Position numbers and translations under genes: made by a program. The notes beneath the pieces were generated by a model that worked only from the letters and a program-made list of their open reading frames with translations, did not search any database and was not told where the DNA came from. Shown in pieces: positions 8,013-16,683 of a stretch of 64,000 nt of DNA. Positions within the stretch are counted from its first letter, which is position 1. The number at the start of each line of letters is the position of its first letter. The stretch is from Terriglobia bacterium. Lineage in GTDB: Bacteria; Acidobacteriota; Terriglobia; Bryobacterales; Bryobacteraceae. The stretch lies in NCBI GenBank assembly GCA_020073305.1, contig JAIQFK010000009.1, forward strand, positions 186,001-250,000, given 5' to 3'.

Positions 8013-8681
8013 TCAATCGTTTTGCCACTTTGTCATTTGCTCTCGAGCGGCCTTCACCGAATGCAGATACCTGCGCGCCAATTCGTGAATGCGGTGCGGC
8101 TGGCGAAGTTGAATCGCCTTTTGGGGAATCAAGTCTCCGCCGATCCCCAGCGCGGCGGCACCCGCCAGAATGAAATCCGCCGCCGTCTGTTGGTTCACAC
8201 CTCCGGAGGCAATCAGCCCTACCTGCGGGAATGGCTTCTTCAGGGCTTTGATGTAACTGACGCCGCCGACCTGTGAGCACGGAAAGACTTTGACGAAGTC
8301 GGAACCCACCTTCCAGGCCATCATGACCTCGGTGGGCGTCAACGCACCGGGGAAAACCACCGTGTTCTGTTTCACGGCGAATTCCACCACACCAGGATCG
8401 AAACCGGGGCTGGTCAGAAACTTCGCTCCAGCGTCCAGGCAGCGGCGCGCGGTCTCGGTATCCCAGACCGTGCCCGCGCCCACGATGATGTCGGGACTGT
8501 TCCGCGCCAAGTGGGCGATGGCATCGATCGCTCCCGGCACGGTCATGGTGAGTTCCACGATGGGAATTCCGCCGCCGGAGACCGCCTCTGCGACAAACAG
8601 GGCGTCTTGGGCAGAAGAAACGCGAATGGCTGGAATGATCCCAATTTCCTCAATGCGAGCCCGAACTTCTTCTCTCTTCAT
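8013..8681 (-). CDS. eda: KDPG / KHG aldolase
   Basis: The 222-residue class I aldolase cleaves 2-keto-3-deoxy-6-phosphogluconate (and often 4-hydroxy-2-oxoglutarate) to pyruvate and an aldehyde, the last step of the Entner-Doudoroff route. The Schiff-base lysine is K131 in DFVKVFPCS, and the catalytic glutamate is E43 in IVELTM. The phosphate loop GAGTV and the SGGVN segment are also present. The usual FFPAE is VFPCS here, as in other acidobacterial homologues I would expect. The RND pump ends 34 bases upstream. No edd or kinase gene is close, so the sugar-acid source (glucose, galacturonate or other) is open. Confidence 0.93.
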   Translation of the reverse strand: MKREEVRARIEEIGIIPAIRVSSAQDALFVAEAVSGGGIPIVELTMTVPGAIDAIAHLARNSPDIIVGAGTVWDTETARRCLDAGAKFLTSPGFDPGVVEFAVKQNTVVFPGALTPTEVMMAWKVGSDFVKVFPCSQVGGVSYIKALKKPFPQVGLIASGGVNQQTAADFILAGAAALGIGGDLIPQKAIQLRQPHRIHELARRYLHSVKAAREQMTKWQND

Positions 8682-8715
8682 GGATCCGACTCCCTCCTCA
8701 GCTCACCCATGAAGG

Positions 8716-11700
8716 TTATTCTTTTTCGTCGAAGTCGGCATCTGGTTGCGGCAGGGCGTCGCGCTCGCTGCCCGTCCACACGTAAAGAGTCGGTAAGAGG
8801 AAGATGCCCAGGATCAGAGCGGCCATCAGGCCACCGACTATGACAATGGCGAACGGACGCTGTGAATCCGAGCCAATGCCGCGCGACAGAGCCGCCGGCA
8901 ACAGACCCACGCTCGCAACCAGCATGGTCATCATGATAGGGCGAAGCCTCTGAACCGATCCGTCGACCGCCGCGCTGAGAATTGGCTCGCCACGAGCCCG
9001 GAGCTGATTGATGTATTCGAGCATAATCACACCCGTCTGAACCGCGACCCCGAAGAGCGCCAGAAATCCGACCCCGGAGGAAACACTGAAGTGCGTGCCT
9101 GTGATCAATAGCGCGAGCAGGCCGCCGATCGGCGCCATGGCGACGTTGGCGAGGATGAGCGCCACCCACTTGAATGACTTGAACATGGTGTACAGAATCA
9201 TGCAAATCACCAGGATCGTGATCGGCAGCACGATCATGAGCCGCTTGGAAGATCGCTTCTGGCTTTCGTACTCGCCGGCCCAATCGATGTGGTAGCCCGT
9301 GGGGAGCTTCACCTGCTGCTCCACTTTTCGGATGGCTTCTTCCACGGTGCTGCCCAAGTCGCGAACCGGCACGCTGTACTTGATGGCCACGTAGCGCGAA
9401 TTCCCTTCCCGGTAGATTTCCGAGGCGCCGTCGTGAACCTGCACGTTGCAGAGCTGGGCCAGCGAAACGCGCTCACCGGCGGGCGTCAACAGGCGAATGT
9501 TCTCGATGGATTCTCTCGTATTCCGATCCGACGCCTGATACCGTACCACCAGGTCGTAGCGCTGCTCTCCTTGCAGCACCTGGCTCACGGCCTTCCCGCC
9601 AACCGAGGTCTCGATCGCGTCCTGTACGTCGGCTACGTTAATTCCATATCGAGCCGCCTTCTCGCGGTCGACAACGAACTCCAGATTGGGCTGGCCGATC
9701 ACGCGAAACAAGCCCAGGTCGGCGGTGCCCGGAACGGTGCGCATAACGCTGACGATCTTCTCGCCGGTCGTTTCGAGTGTCTTCAGATCGTCGCCGTAAA
9801 CCTTGATGGCAAGCTGCCCCTTGACACCGCTGACCGCCTCCTCCATGTTGTCGGCGATGGGCTGGGAAAAATTCCAAAGCGCCCCCGGAATCGTTTCCAG
9901 CTCGCGATCCATGGCGGCAACCAGTTGTTCCTTGTTCTGTTGAAACACAGGACGCCACTGATCCTTGGGCTTGAGATCCACGAAGTATTCGGTGTTAAAG
10001 AAGCCGGTGGTGTCCGTTCCATCGTCCGGACGCCCCACCTGGCTGATCACTTGAGTCACTTCAGGAAAAGACGCCAGAACCCGCCTTGCCTGATCCATAA
10101 CACGCGCGCCCTCGGTTGGACCCGTACTAGGCGCAAGCGTAGCCCTGGCCCAAATAGCTCCCTCATCCAAATGAGGAAGGAACTCAGAGCCGATGACACC
10201 GCTAAGCGTGAGATAACCCGACACTCCTAAAGCCGCCGCCGCTATTGCCACGGTGACCCAACGAAACTGGATGGCCTGCTCGAGAGACTTGCGATACACC
10301 GTCGTAATCCAGATCATCACGGGATTGTGCCACTCACGAACGTTTTTGCCGAACACAAAACTGGCGATGACTGGCGCAATGAGCATGGAGAATAGGAGTG
10401 AGCCCAAGAGCGCAAAACTCACGGTCCAGGCCATGGGCTTGAACAGGCGGCCTTCCACCCGCTGCAGCGTGAAAATGGGCAGGTACGCTGTAATGATAAT
10501 GCCGATCGAGTAAAACACCGGCCTCTGTACTTCATGCGCCGCCTCGCGAATCGGGTCCAACGACGTCGCCGCTTTCCCGTGGCTCCGGCCCAGGTACAAC
10601 ACAATGTTTTCGATCATGACCACTGCTCCCTCGACAACCATGCCGAAATCCAGCGCGCCGAGCGAGAGGAGATTCGCCGGTATTTTGTTTAAGTTCAGGC
10701 AGATTGACGCAAACAGCAAGGAGAATGGAATGGTCAGCGCCACAATGAACGCGCCGCGAGCATTGCCCAGGAAAAGGAAAAGAATCAGCGCCACCAGCAG
10801 GATGCCTTCCGTCAGGTTGTGAAGCACGGTGTGGGTGGTCAAGTGAACCAGGCTGCTGCGATCGAGAAAAGGAACGATTTTTACCCCCGGAGGGAGGATG
10901 TGTTCATTGAGTTCCGTGACCTTGTCATGAATCGCGTCGAGCGTCGAGTCGGAATTGGCTCCTTTCCGTAGCAGCACAATCCCTTCCACTACGTCGCCAT
11001 TGTCCAGAATCTTGCCATTCGCCCGATGAATCGCCCTTCCGATCTGACCGAGGCGAATCCTGGGACCTTGCTTCACCAAGGCCACGTCTTTGATCCGGAT
11101 GGGGGTGCCGGCTTGCGTCTTGATGACGGTCTCTTCAATGTTGTGAACGTTCCGAAGGAGCCCAACCGCGCGAACGTTGATTTGCTGCAGACCCGCCTCC
11201 ACGAAGCTGCCGCCGGCGTTTACGTTGTTGCTTGAGATCTGCTGTTCGATCTGACCGATGCTCAGCCCGTAAGAGACCAGCTTGTTCGGGTCTACGATCA
11301 CCTGATACTCACGCGTGATCCCTCCGAAACTCACCACGTCCACAACATTTGGGACGGACTTGAACTGCTTTTCGAGCGTCCAGTCCTCAAGGGATTTCAG
11401 TTCCATCAGGTCGTATTTCGGATTCGAGCTTCTGAGTGTGTACCAATAGATCTGGCCGACCGGGCTGAAATCCGAACCGATTTGAGGCTGCAGATTGTTC
11501 GGGAGGTTGAGTTGTGCCAGGCGCTCCAACACCTTCTGCCGGTTCCAGTCGTTCTCCGACTGGTCGTCGAAAATCAGCATCAAGCTGGATAGCCCGAACA
11601 GCGACGTGGATCGCAGGTGCTCCAGGTGCGGCAGCCCGTTCATCACGATCTCAATGGGAATCGTGACCTGCTGCTCCACCTCTTCGGCCGCCCTCCCGGG

Positions 11701-11859
11701 CCATTGCATGATGATTTGAACGTAATTGTTGGCCACGTCCGGGTAGGCTTCCACGGGCAGATTGTGAAACGAGACAGCACCCCAGATCAGCAGCAGAATG
11801 GCTGCGGCCAGGATCAGGAGGCGGTTGTTCAGGGCGTAGTCAACGAGAGCGCGAATCAA
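8716..11859 (-). CDS. RND efflux pump, CusA/CzcA (heavy-metal) family
   Basis: The 1047-residue inner-membrane pump uses the proton gradient to push metal ions out through a tripartite complex. It has the RND layout: a first membrane helix at residues 13-30, a large periplasmic loop, helices 2-6 at about 350-540, a second large loop and helices 8-12 near the end. The N-terminus NNRLLILAAAILLLIWGAVSF, and VEAYPDVANNYVQI just after it, are typical of the heavy-metal class. The proton-relay motif in helix 4 reads DFGMVVEGAVVMIEN: D404 and E417 match CzcA, but the middle aspartate is glutamate (E410). The adaptor gene lies three bases upstream on the same strand. No outer-membrane channel gene is nearby. 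The transported metal cannot be predicted. Confidence 0.92.
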   Translation of the reverse strand: MIRALVDYALNNRLLILAAAILLLIWGAVSFHNLPVEAYPDVANNYVQIIMQWPGRAAEEVEQQVTIPIEIVMNGLPHLEHLRSTSLFGLSSLMLIFDDQSENDWNRQKVLERLAQLNLPNNLQPQIGSDFSPVGQIYWYTLRSSNPKYDLMELKSLEDWTLEKQFKSVPNVVDVVSFGGITREYQVIVDPNKLVSYGLSIGQIEQQISSNNVNAGGSFVEAGLQQINVRAVGLLRNVHNIEETVIKTQAGTPIRIKDVALVKQGPRIRLGQIGRAIHRANGKILDNGDVVEGIVLLRKGANSDSTLDAIHDKVTELNEHILPPGVKIVPFLDRSSLVHLTTHTVLHNLTEGILLVALILFLFLGNARGAFIVALTIPFSLLFASICLNLNKIPANLLSLGALDFGMVVEGAVVMIENIVLYLGRSHGKAATSLDPIREAAHEVQRPVFYSIGIIITAYLPIFTLQRVEGRLFKPMAWTVSFALLGSLLFSMLIAPVIASFVFGKNVREWHNPVMIWITTVYRKSLEQAIQFRWVTVAIAAAALGVSGYLTLSGVIGSEFLPHLDEGAIWARATLAPSTGPTEGARVMDQARRVLASFPEVTQVISQVGRPDDGTDTTGFFNTEYFVDLKPKDQWRPVFQQNKEQLVAAMDRELETIPGALWNFSQPIADNMEEAVSGVKGQLAIKVYGDDLKTLETTGEKIVSVMRTVPGTADLGLFRVIGQPNLEFVVDREKAARYGINVADVQDAIETSVGGKAVSQVLQGEQRYDLVVRYQASDRNTRESIENIRLLTPAGERVSLAQLCNVQVHDGASEIYREGNSRYVAIKYSVPVRDLGSTVEEAIRKVEQQVKLPTGYHIDWAGEYESQKRSSKRLMIVLPITILVICMILYTMFKSFKWVALILANVAMAPIGGLLALLITGTHFSVSSGVGFLALFGVAVQTGVIMLEYINQLRARGEPILSAAVDGSVQRLRPIMMTMLVASVGLLPAALSRGIGSDSQRPFAIVIVGGLMAALILGIFLLPTLYVWTGSERDALPQPDADFDEKE

Positions 11860-11862
11860 TTC

Positions 11863-12996
11863 TTACTGCTCCACCGTGTTCTGTAATACCAGCGCGTTCG
11901 AAACGACCCGGTCGCCCGGCGCCAGACCCAACAGGATTTCCTGCATATCGCCTGGCAGCATTTTTCCTCCAGTGACTTCCACTCGCCGGAACGTCCTGTC
12001 GCCAGCCGGCACATACACCCAATCGCGGTCGTGCAAGTGCAGGACAGCGGATGCCGGAACCACAGCACGGATCTCTTTCTTCAGCCCTTGAAAGGTTGCC
12101 GTAACGAACATTCCCAGCCGCATCAGGCCCGGGTTGCGCAATTCCAAACGAACTTTCGCCGTACGAATATTGGGGTCAAGAACCGGTCCAATATTGCTGA
12201 TGCGGCCCTTGAAGACCCTGCCGGGATAGGCGTTCAGACGGACATCCGCGAATTCTCCGATATGAACATTGGCCAGGTCGTTTTCGTAGACGTCGCACAA
12301 GATCCAGATGGACGAAAGATCGGCGATGGTGAATAGATTCGGGGAATTATCCAGAGTCTTCACACCGGCCGCGGCTGTTACGTTCTGCTCCGTGATCACG
12401 CCACTGACAGGTGCGTAGACGTCCACCACCGCGGTGGGATGGTTGAGATCGGCGCCCAGCACGCGGAGGCGCTCGGCCGTGGTCTCCACATCCACCTTGA
12501 CCTTGTCCGCCGCATCCTGAGCCACTTCGATATCTTTTTGAGCAATGGCCCCTTTTTCATACAAGAGTTTCGCGCGATCCAGTTGAGCGCGCGCCAGGAC
12601 CTCGTCGGCCTGTGCTTTGCGGTAGTCGGAGAAAGCTCCGGAAATGTCAGCGCTCTGGATCCGCATTAAAAGCTGACCTTTTGTTACCGCGTCGCCAAGC
12701 TTCGCCCGGATGTCCACCACCCGGCCCGACGCCAGCGAAATCACCGGGACGTTTCGCGACACATCCGGCGTGACAACGCCGGTGACGTGCAACTCAGACG
12801 CGGCATCACGCCGCACAGCGCTGACTACCGGAAACTGTTCCGGATGATCCACTTTGACGACATTGACATCCTGATCAGCCTCCACCACGGCAGGTGGCGG
12901 CGCCTCCGCCCGGGGATCCGTTTTGGCTTTGGCACCGCAGCCTGCCAGAAACAGGACCAAGACAGCACAAAGACTGAGCAATATCCGTGGTTTCAT
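11863..12996 (-). CDS. RND periplasmic adaptor lipoprotein (CusB/CzcB family)
   Basis: The 377-residue membrane-fusion protein links the RND pump to an outer-membrane channel. The ATG ending at 12996 gives MKPRILLSLCAVLVLFLAGC, a lipoprotein signal with an LAGC lipobox, so C20 should be lipidated. The barrel-sandwich (lipoyl-like) halves are at GRVVDIRAKLGDAVTKGQLLMRI and VYAPVSGVITEQ, flanking an alpha-helical hairpin (about 130-190). Beta-barrel and membrane-proximal domains follow (WILCDVYEND; LGLAPGDRVVSNALVL). A longer open frame to 13260 lacks any signal sequence in the right place and is rejected. It stands first in the pump operon, three bases before the pump. Confidence 0.92.
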   Translation of the reverse strand: MKPRILLSLCAVLVLFLAGCGAKAKTDPRAEAPPPAVVEADQDVNVVKVDHPEQFPVVSAVRRDAASELHVTGVVTPDVSRNVPVISLASGRVVDIRAKLGDAVTKGQLLMRIQSADISGAFSDYRKAQADEVLARAQLDRAKLLYEKGAIAQKDIEVAQDAADKVKVDVETTAERLRVLGADLNHPTAVVDVYAPVSGVITEQNVTAAAGVKTLDNSPNLFTIADLSSIWILCDVYENDLANVHIGEFADVRLNAYPGRVFKGRISNIGPVLDPNIRTAKVRLELRNPGLMRLGMFVTATFQGLKKEIRAVVPASAVLHLHDRDWVYVPAGDRTFRRVEVTGGKMLPGDMQEILLGLAPGDRVVSNALVLQNTVEQ

Positions 12997-13144
12997 TGGA
13001 TAACCTCGCGTCCAGACTTCCTCCCGGTCAATACAATTTGCGCTGAGCGTCTGGCAGACAGGGCCAGCGAGACCGGCAGGCAGGCGAGCGCGCGCCGCGA
13101 TTGGCTTCGCATCTCTTCCCCCAAAAAAATAGAAATCCTTCGGA

Positions 13145-13579
13145 CTAGCTAATGGACGGATTTTGAGAGGGCGGACCCCGGCTGGCAAAGGAGGGCAGTT
13201 GCCGGAAAACACTCTTTGGAGCTGAGCAGAAAACGTAACCGAAGAAGCACAAAGCGACAAACAACGTGTAGAATGCCGTGATCTGCAGGTGTTCCAGGTT
13301 CTGCAGCGCCAGGTAGATTACGGTGCTGGTGTTTGAATCCTCGGGAACAGTATGCCCGAATCCGCTCCTGGTCTCGAGGCCGGCGCTGACGTAAGCGAAA
13401 TTGATCAGGTCATCACTCGCCGAGACGCAGGGAAACAGCGACACGGTCACCAGCAGTACAGAGACCAACCGCCGTCTCCGGGCGGGGCGAGTCGAAGCCC
13501 GACGCCGTTCCAAGAGCAGAACCGCCCCCACCGCGGCCAAAGCCACGAAGAGCCAGATCAGATTGAGAACCGTAACCAA
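13145..13579 (-). CDS. Small membrane protein upstream of the RND operon
   Basis: This 144-residue protein starts at a TTG and has an N-terminal membrane helix (NLIWLFVALAAVGAVLLL), a basic cytoplasmic loop (ERRRASTRPARRRR), a second hydrophobic segment (LVSVLLVTVSLFPCVSA), a soluble stretch of about 45 residues and a C-terminal helix (ITAFYTLFVALCFFGYVF). The arrangement and base composition look genuine. No family is recognised. It is 148 bases upstream of the adaptor on the same strand, so it may be the first gene of the pump operon and could sense or bind the metal; that is inference only. Confidence 0.6.
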   Translation of the reverse strand: MVTVLNLIWLFVALAAVGAVLLLERRRASTRPARRRRLVSVLLVTVSLFPCVSASDDLINFAYVSAGLETRSGFGHTVPEDSNTSTVIYLALQNLEHLQITAFYTLFVALCFFGYVFCSAPKSVFRQLPSFASRGPPSQNPSIS

Positions 13580-13668
13580 CGTTTATCCATTATAACTGCA
13601 CCAGTCGAATCGACTATGATCGCGCGGTCTTCGGCAGCAGGACCGGACGACACAGAAATTAAGCCGCT

Positions 13669-13893
13669 TCACTCCGGCGTTTGTGTCTTCTGGCGGAAGT
13701 TGGCTTCGATCGCAGCCCACCGCAAGTAACGAATCAAGTCACCGCGGCGCCGCCAACAAAATCTCCAGAAGGTGCTGAAATCGATTTTCTCGGCGGGAAT
13801 CCCCGAATAGGTCTCGATGCGCCAGCGCAGGTAGGGGCTGCGCCACGGCCTCAGCCGGTATCCGCGGGCCAGGCGCCAAGCCATGGGTAGCAT
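13669..13893 (-). CDS. Arg/Trp-rich small protein coupled to VWA gene
   Basis: The 74-residue protein is very rich in arginine, tryptophan and tyrosine (for example RLARGYRLRPWRSPYLRWRIETYSGI and FWRFCWRRRGDLIRYLRWAA). Its ATG shares a base with the stop of the VWA gene (TGATG at 13891-13895), which favours coupled translation and therefore a real gene. ATG 13884 is an alternative start. No signal peptide is present. The composition suggests a small basic, possibly membrane-surface or nucleic-acid-associated, protein. I do not recognise a named family. Confidence 0.6.
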   Translation of the reverse strand: MLPMAWRLARGYRLRPWRSPYLRWRIETYSGIPAEKIDFSTFWRFCWRRRGDLIRYLRWAAIEANFRQKTQTPE

Positions 13894-14855
13894 CAGGGTC
13901 CGCTGGATTTGGAACGGGCCATTTCGGCTGTGGCATAGTAGCCTGTCCTGGTGCGGACCACTGGACGGCCTGGCCCGTTCGCCACGACTCGAATCTGGCG
14001 GAACGAACCGTCGAGCGCCTGGTTGGAGGGCGTGTACGCCAGCGTGTACTGGTTGCGGATGTCGTGAGCCACCTGGTGCGCGATGCGGTCCACATCAGCC
14101 AGCTCCTTGGGGTAGTACGCCTGGCCGCCGGTCGCTTCCGTCAAAGCATCCAGCGCGCGTTTGGCCCGCTTGGCTTCGCGCCGCTCCTCCTCAGTGAGCA
14201 GGCCGATAGCATAAATGATCACCTCGCTCTGCTGAGCGGCCTTCACCAGGTTTTCCAGACTGATCATGCTGGCGTTGTCGTTGCCATCGGTGACCACGAG
14301 GATGACCTTCTTGTCTTTCTTGGCTTTCTGTTTTATGTGGTCGATGGACATGCGGATGGCGTCCCGCATGGCGGTGCCGCCGCGGGAATCGATCTTGGTG
14401 AGAGCCTGCTCCAGAACTTTGGGATCGTTGGTGAAGTCCGGAGTATCGAGGAAGGCGTCATCGTTGAAATTCACCACGAACTCCTCATCCTCGCGGTTGG
14501 AATCTTTCACCAGATCCTGCGCGGCCGCCGCCACCTTGGCGCGCTTGTCGCGCATGCTGCCGCTATTGTCGATGACCAGTCCCAGCGACACGGGAATGTC
14601 TTCTCGTTTGAACAGCTTCATCTGCTGTTGCGCGCCGTTTTCGTAAATCTGGAACGCGCTCTGGGGAAGTGTGGTAACCAGACGGCCGTTCTTATCGACC
14701 ACGGTGGCATGCAGGACCACCAGGCGCGTGTCAACCTTGATGACTACGTCGTCCTGTTTCTGCGCCCAAGCGGTGCCGCCCGGTGCCGCCATCGTCAAAC
14801 ACAAAGCCGCGATGAAAAGAAGTTTCACTCCTTTGAATTTACTTCGCCGGAGCAT
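13893..14855 (-). CDS. Secreted VWFA-related domain protein (second of tandem pair)
   Basis: The 320-residue protein has a signal peptide (LLFIAALCLTMAAPGGTAWA), a beta-rich N-terminal module (VDTRLVVLHATVVDKNGRLV) and a von Willebrand A domain with the metal-binding DNSGSM (about residue 98), a threonine in GGTAMRDA and DGNDN as further MIDAS elements. It ends with the acidobacterial tail QYTLAYTPSNQALDGSFRQIRV. This matches the family defined in Acidobacteria as 'VWFA-related'. Such proteins are secreted and probably bind partner proteins through a bound metal. The ATG at 14855 has GGAGG ten bases upstream; its first 17 bases overlap the preceding VWA gene, so translation is probably coupled. 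Confidence 0.88.
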   Translation of the reverse strand: MLRRSKFKGVKLLFIAALCLTMAAPGGTAWAQKQDDVVIKVDTRLVVLHATVVDKNGRLVTTLPQSAFQIYENGAQQQMKLFKREDIPVSLGLVIDNSGSMRDKRAKVAAAAQDLVKDSNREDEEFVVNFNDDAFLDTPDFTNDPKVLEQALTKIDSRGGTAMRDAIRMSIDHIKQKAKKDKKVILVVTDGNDNASMISLENLVKAAQQSEVIIYAIGLLTEEERREAKRAKRALDALTEATGGQAYYPKELADVDRIAHQVAHDIRNQYTLAYTPSNQALDGSFRQIRVVANGPGRPVVRTRTGYYATAEMARSKSSGP

Positions 14856-15855
14856 AATAGCCAAGCCTCCAGAACGCACGAAGCGGAGGCAAACCGCGCG
14901 GCTGTACCAGCTTGACCTGCACCCGGCGATACTTGCCGTCCCGCTCCTGGTTGCTTGGCGTGTAGCCGATGATGTACTGGTTGCGAAGCTCGATGCCGAT
15001 CTTCGCAGCCACGTCCGGAAGCTCGTTCAGGTTGTCTACCGAGAACTGCCGGCCCCCGGTCTGCTCCGCGATCTCGGTCAGCAGGCTCGGTCCAGACAGC
15101 TCCTCGGGTGTGCGCCCGCGACTCGCCATAGGCTCGAAGATGCCGATCGCGTAGATCTGTACATCCGCTTCGCGCACCAGACCCTTGATCTCACTTTCTG
15201 TATAACGGCTGCTGTTATCGCCGCCGTCCGAAATAATGAGCAGGGCCTTGCGCGGGTTCTTCGCCTTTTTCATGTTGTGCAGCGCCAGGTAAACGGCATC
15301 AAGTAGCGCTGTCCGTCCTTTGGATTGGGTGAAGGTCAGCCGGTTCTGGATCTCTTCGAGATGAGTGGTGAAATCCACCACCATCTCCGGGCGGTCGTTG
15401 AACTGCACCAGAAAGAACTCGTCCTCAGGATTGGCTGTCTTGAAGAACTGCGAAACCGCCTGCCGCGATTTGTCGAGCTTGCTGCCCATGCTGCCGCTGG
15501 TGTCGAAGACCACACCGACCGAAAGCGGCGCATCCTCACTGGCGAAATGCGTCACCTTCTGTTCGTTCTTGTCCTCGAAGATACGAAAGTTCTCGCGGTC
15601 GAGGCCCGTCACAAAGCGATTGAGCGGATCGGTGACCGTTACCGGGATCAGCACCAGCGTGCTGTCTACGCGAATATTGCCGCGCGGAGCATCCGGTGAG
15701 ACGACCTCGCCTCGCTTGGCCCGCGGTACGATTTCAACTTTGGAATCGTCGCGCGCCTGGGGTTTGTCGGCGGCCGATCCGACCTGAGGGAAAGCAGGAA
15801 CCAGAAGTAAGGAGGCGACAACGGAACGACTCACCAGACGGAGCCAGCGCCTCAT
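14839..15855 (-). CDS. Secreted VWFA-related domain protein (first of tandem pair)
   Basis: The 338-residue protein is a paralogue of the next gene. It has a signal peptide (LVSRSVVASLLLVPAFPQVGSA), the beta-rich module (VDSTLVLIPVTVTDPLNRFV), a VWA domain with FDTSGSM, GRTALLDAVY and ISDGGDNSS, and the closing IIGYTPSNQERDGKYRRVQVKL. All MIDAS positions are intact. The ATG at 15855 is chosen because GAGG sits nine bases upstream; an in-frame TTG at 15870 is possible. It leads a three-gene operon running leftwards and is divergent from kdsB, with only 54 bases between the two starts. Confidence 0.88.
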   Translation of the reverse strand: MRRWLRLVSRSVVASLLLVPAFPQVGSAADKPQARDDSKVEIVPRAKRGEVVSPDAPRGNIRVDSTLVLIPVTVTDPLNRFVTGLDRENFRIFEDKNEQKVTHFASEDAPLSVGVVFDTSGSMGSKLDKSRQAVSQFFKTANPEDEFFLVQFNDRPEMVVDFTTHLEEIQNRLTFTQSKGRTALLDAVYLALHNMKKAKNPRKALLIISDGGDNSSRYTESEIKGLVREADVQIYAIGIFEPMASRGRTPEELSGPSLLTEIAEQTGGRQFSVDNLNELPDVAAKIGIELRNQYIIGYTPSNQERDGKYRRVQVKLVQPRGLPPLRAFWRLGYYAPAK

Positions 15856-15898
15856 TTTTCCCGACCTCAAACATCAGTTTATCACACGACTTTTGTGG

Positions 15899-15904
15899 TA
15901 TGAT
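15899..15904 (+). promoter_or_regulatory. Candidate -10 element for kdsB
   Basis: TATGAT lies just upstream of the kdsB GTG at 15910. A weak -35-like TTTATC lies 15 bases before it (15878-15883). If this -10 is used, transcription would begin at or next to the start codon, giving a leaderless message. The evidence is the sequence match and position only. Confidence 0.35.
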
Positions 15905-15909
15905 CCTGT

Positions 15910-16683
15910 GTGCACCGTAAAATCCTGGGTGTAATTCCCGCACGGTACGCGTCCTCTCGTTTTCCCGGCAAAGCCCTCGTCCCCATCGGCTCCAAAACCA
16001 TGCTTCAGCACGTTTACGAGCGGGTTTCGCTGGCCCGTTATTTAACAAAAGTGATCATCGCCACAGACGACCAGCGCATCTACGACGAAGCCCGCCGCTT
16101 TGGCGCCCTGGTGAGCATGACGCGGCCTGATCATCTTTCCGGAACCGACCGCGCAGCCGAAATAGCGTCGGCCGACGGCGCGGAACTGATCGTCAACGTG
16201 CAGGGTGACGAGCCGCTCATCGATCCGGCGGCTATCGACGCCGCCGTTCTTCCGCTGGTCGAAGAGCCGGCCATCCCCATGGGGACGCTGAAGAAGCGCA
16301 TCGAGGATCCCAGCGAGGTCAACGACCCGAACGTGGTAAAAGTCGTCACCGACCGATTTGAGAATGCGATCTACTTTTCGCGCTCGACAATTCCGTACCA
16401 AAGAGACAAGACGACCAGCAAAGGCGACCGCGCGGCCGTCCACTACAAGCACATCGGTTTGTATGTGTACCGCCGGGATTTCTTGTTGCGGTATCCGGGG
16501 CTGCCGGTAGGACCGCTCGAACAGGCCGAGCGGCTGGAGCAGTTGCGCGCTCTCGAAAACGGGTACAAGATCCGGGTGGTCGAAACCGAGTACGAATCGA
16601 TCGGCGTCGACACACCGGAGGATCTGGAGAAGGTAACCAAACTGTTTGAGATGTCGCTTGCGGGGGTGATTCAGAATGGCTAA
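15910..16683 (+). CDS. kdsB: CMP-KDO synthetase (3-deoxy-manno-octulosonate cytidylyltransferase)
   Basis: The 257-residue cytoplasmic enzyme activates KDO with CTP for lipid A core assembly. It shows [16 protein letters not shown] at the nucleotide-binding N-terminus, NVQGDEPLI in the middle and [12 protein letters not shown] and [11 protein letters not shown] towards the C-terminus, all typical of KdsB. The GTG at 15910 gives the expected N-terminus. The gene overlaps pyrG by eight bases, which makes sense because pyrG supplies the CTP. Its presence indicates an LPS-bearing outer membrane. Confidence 0.96.
   Translation: MHRKILGVIPARYASSRFPGKALVPIGSKTMLQHVYERVSLARYLTKVIIATDDQRIYDEARRFGALVSMTRPDHLSGTDRAAEIASADGAELIVNVQGDEPLIDPAAIDAAVLPLVEEPAIPMGTLKKRIEDPSEVNDPNVVKVVTDRFENAIYFSRSTIPYQRDKTTSKGDRAAVHYKHIGLYVYRRDFLLRYPGLPVGPLEQAERLEQLRALENGYKIRVVETEYESIGVDTPEDLEKVTKLFEMSLAGVIQNG

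Noticed and set aside
7825-8088. A plus-strand 87-codon frame between folP and eda
   Set aside because: It overlaps the microprotein and the 3' end of eda and shows no coding features.
9289-10230. A 313-codon open frame antisense to the RND pump
   Set aside because: It lies wholly within a well-supported pump gene and has no start site or domain.
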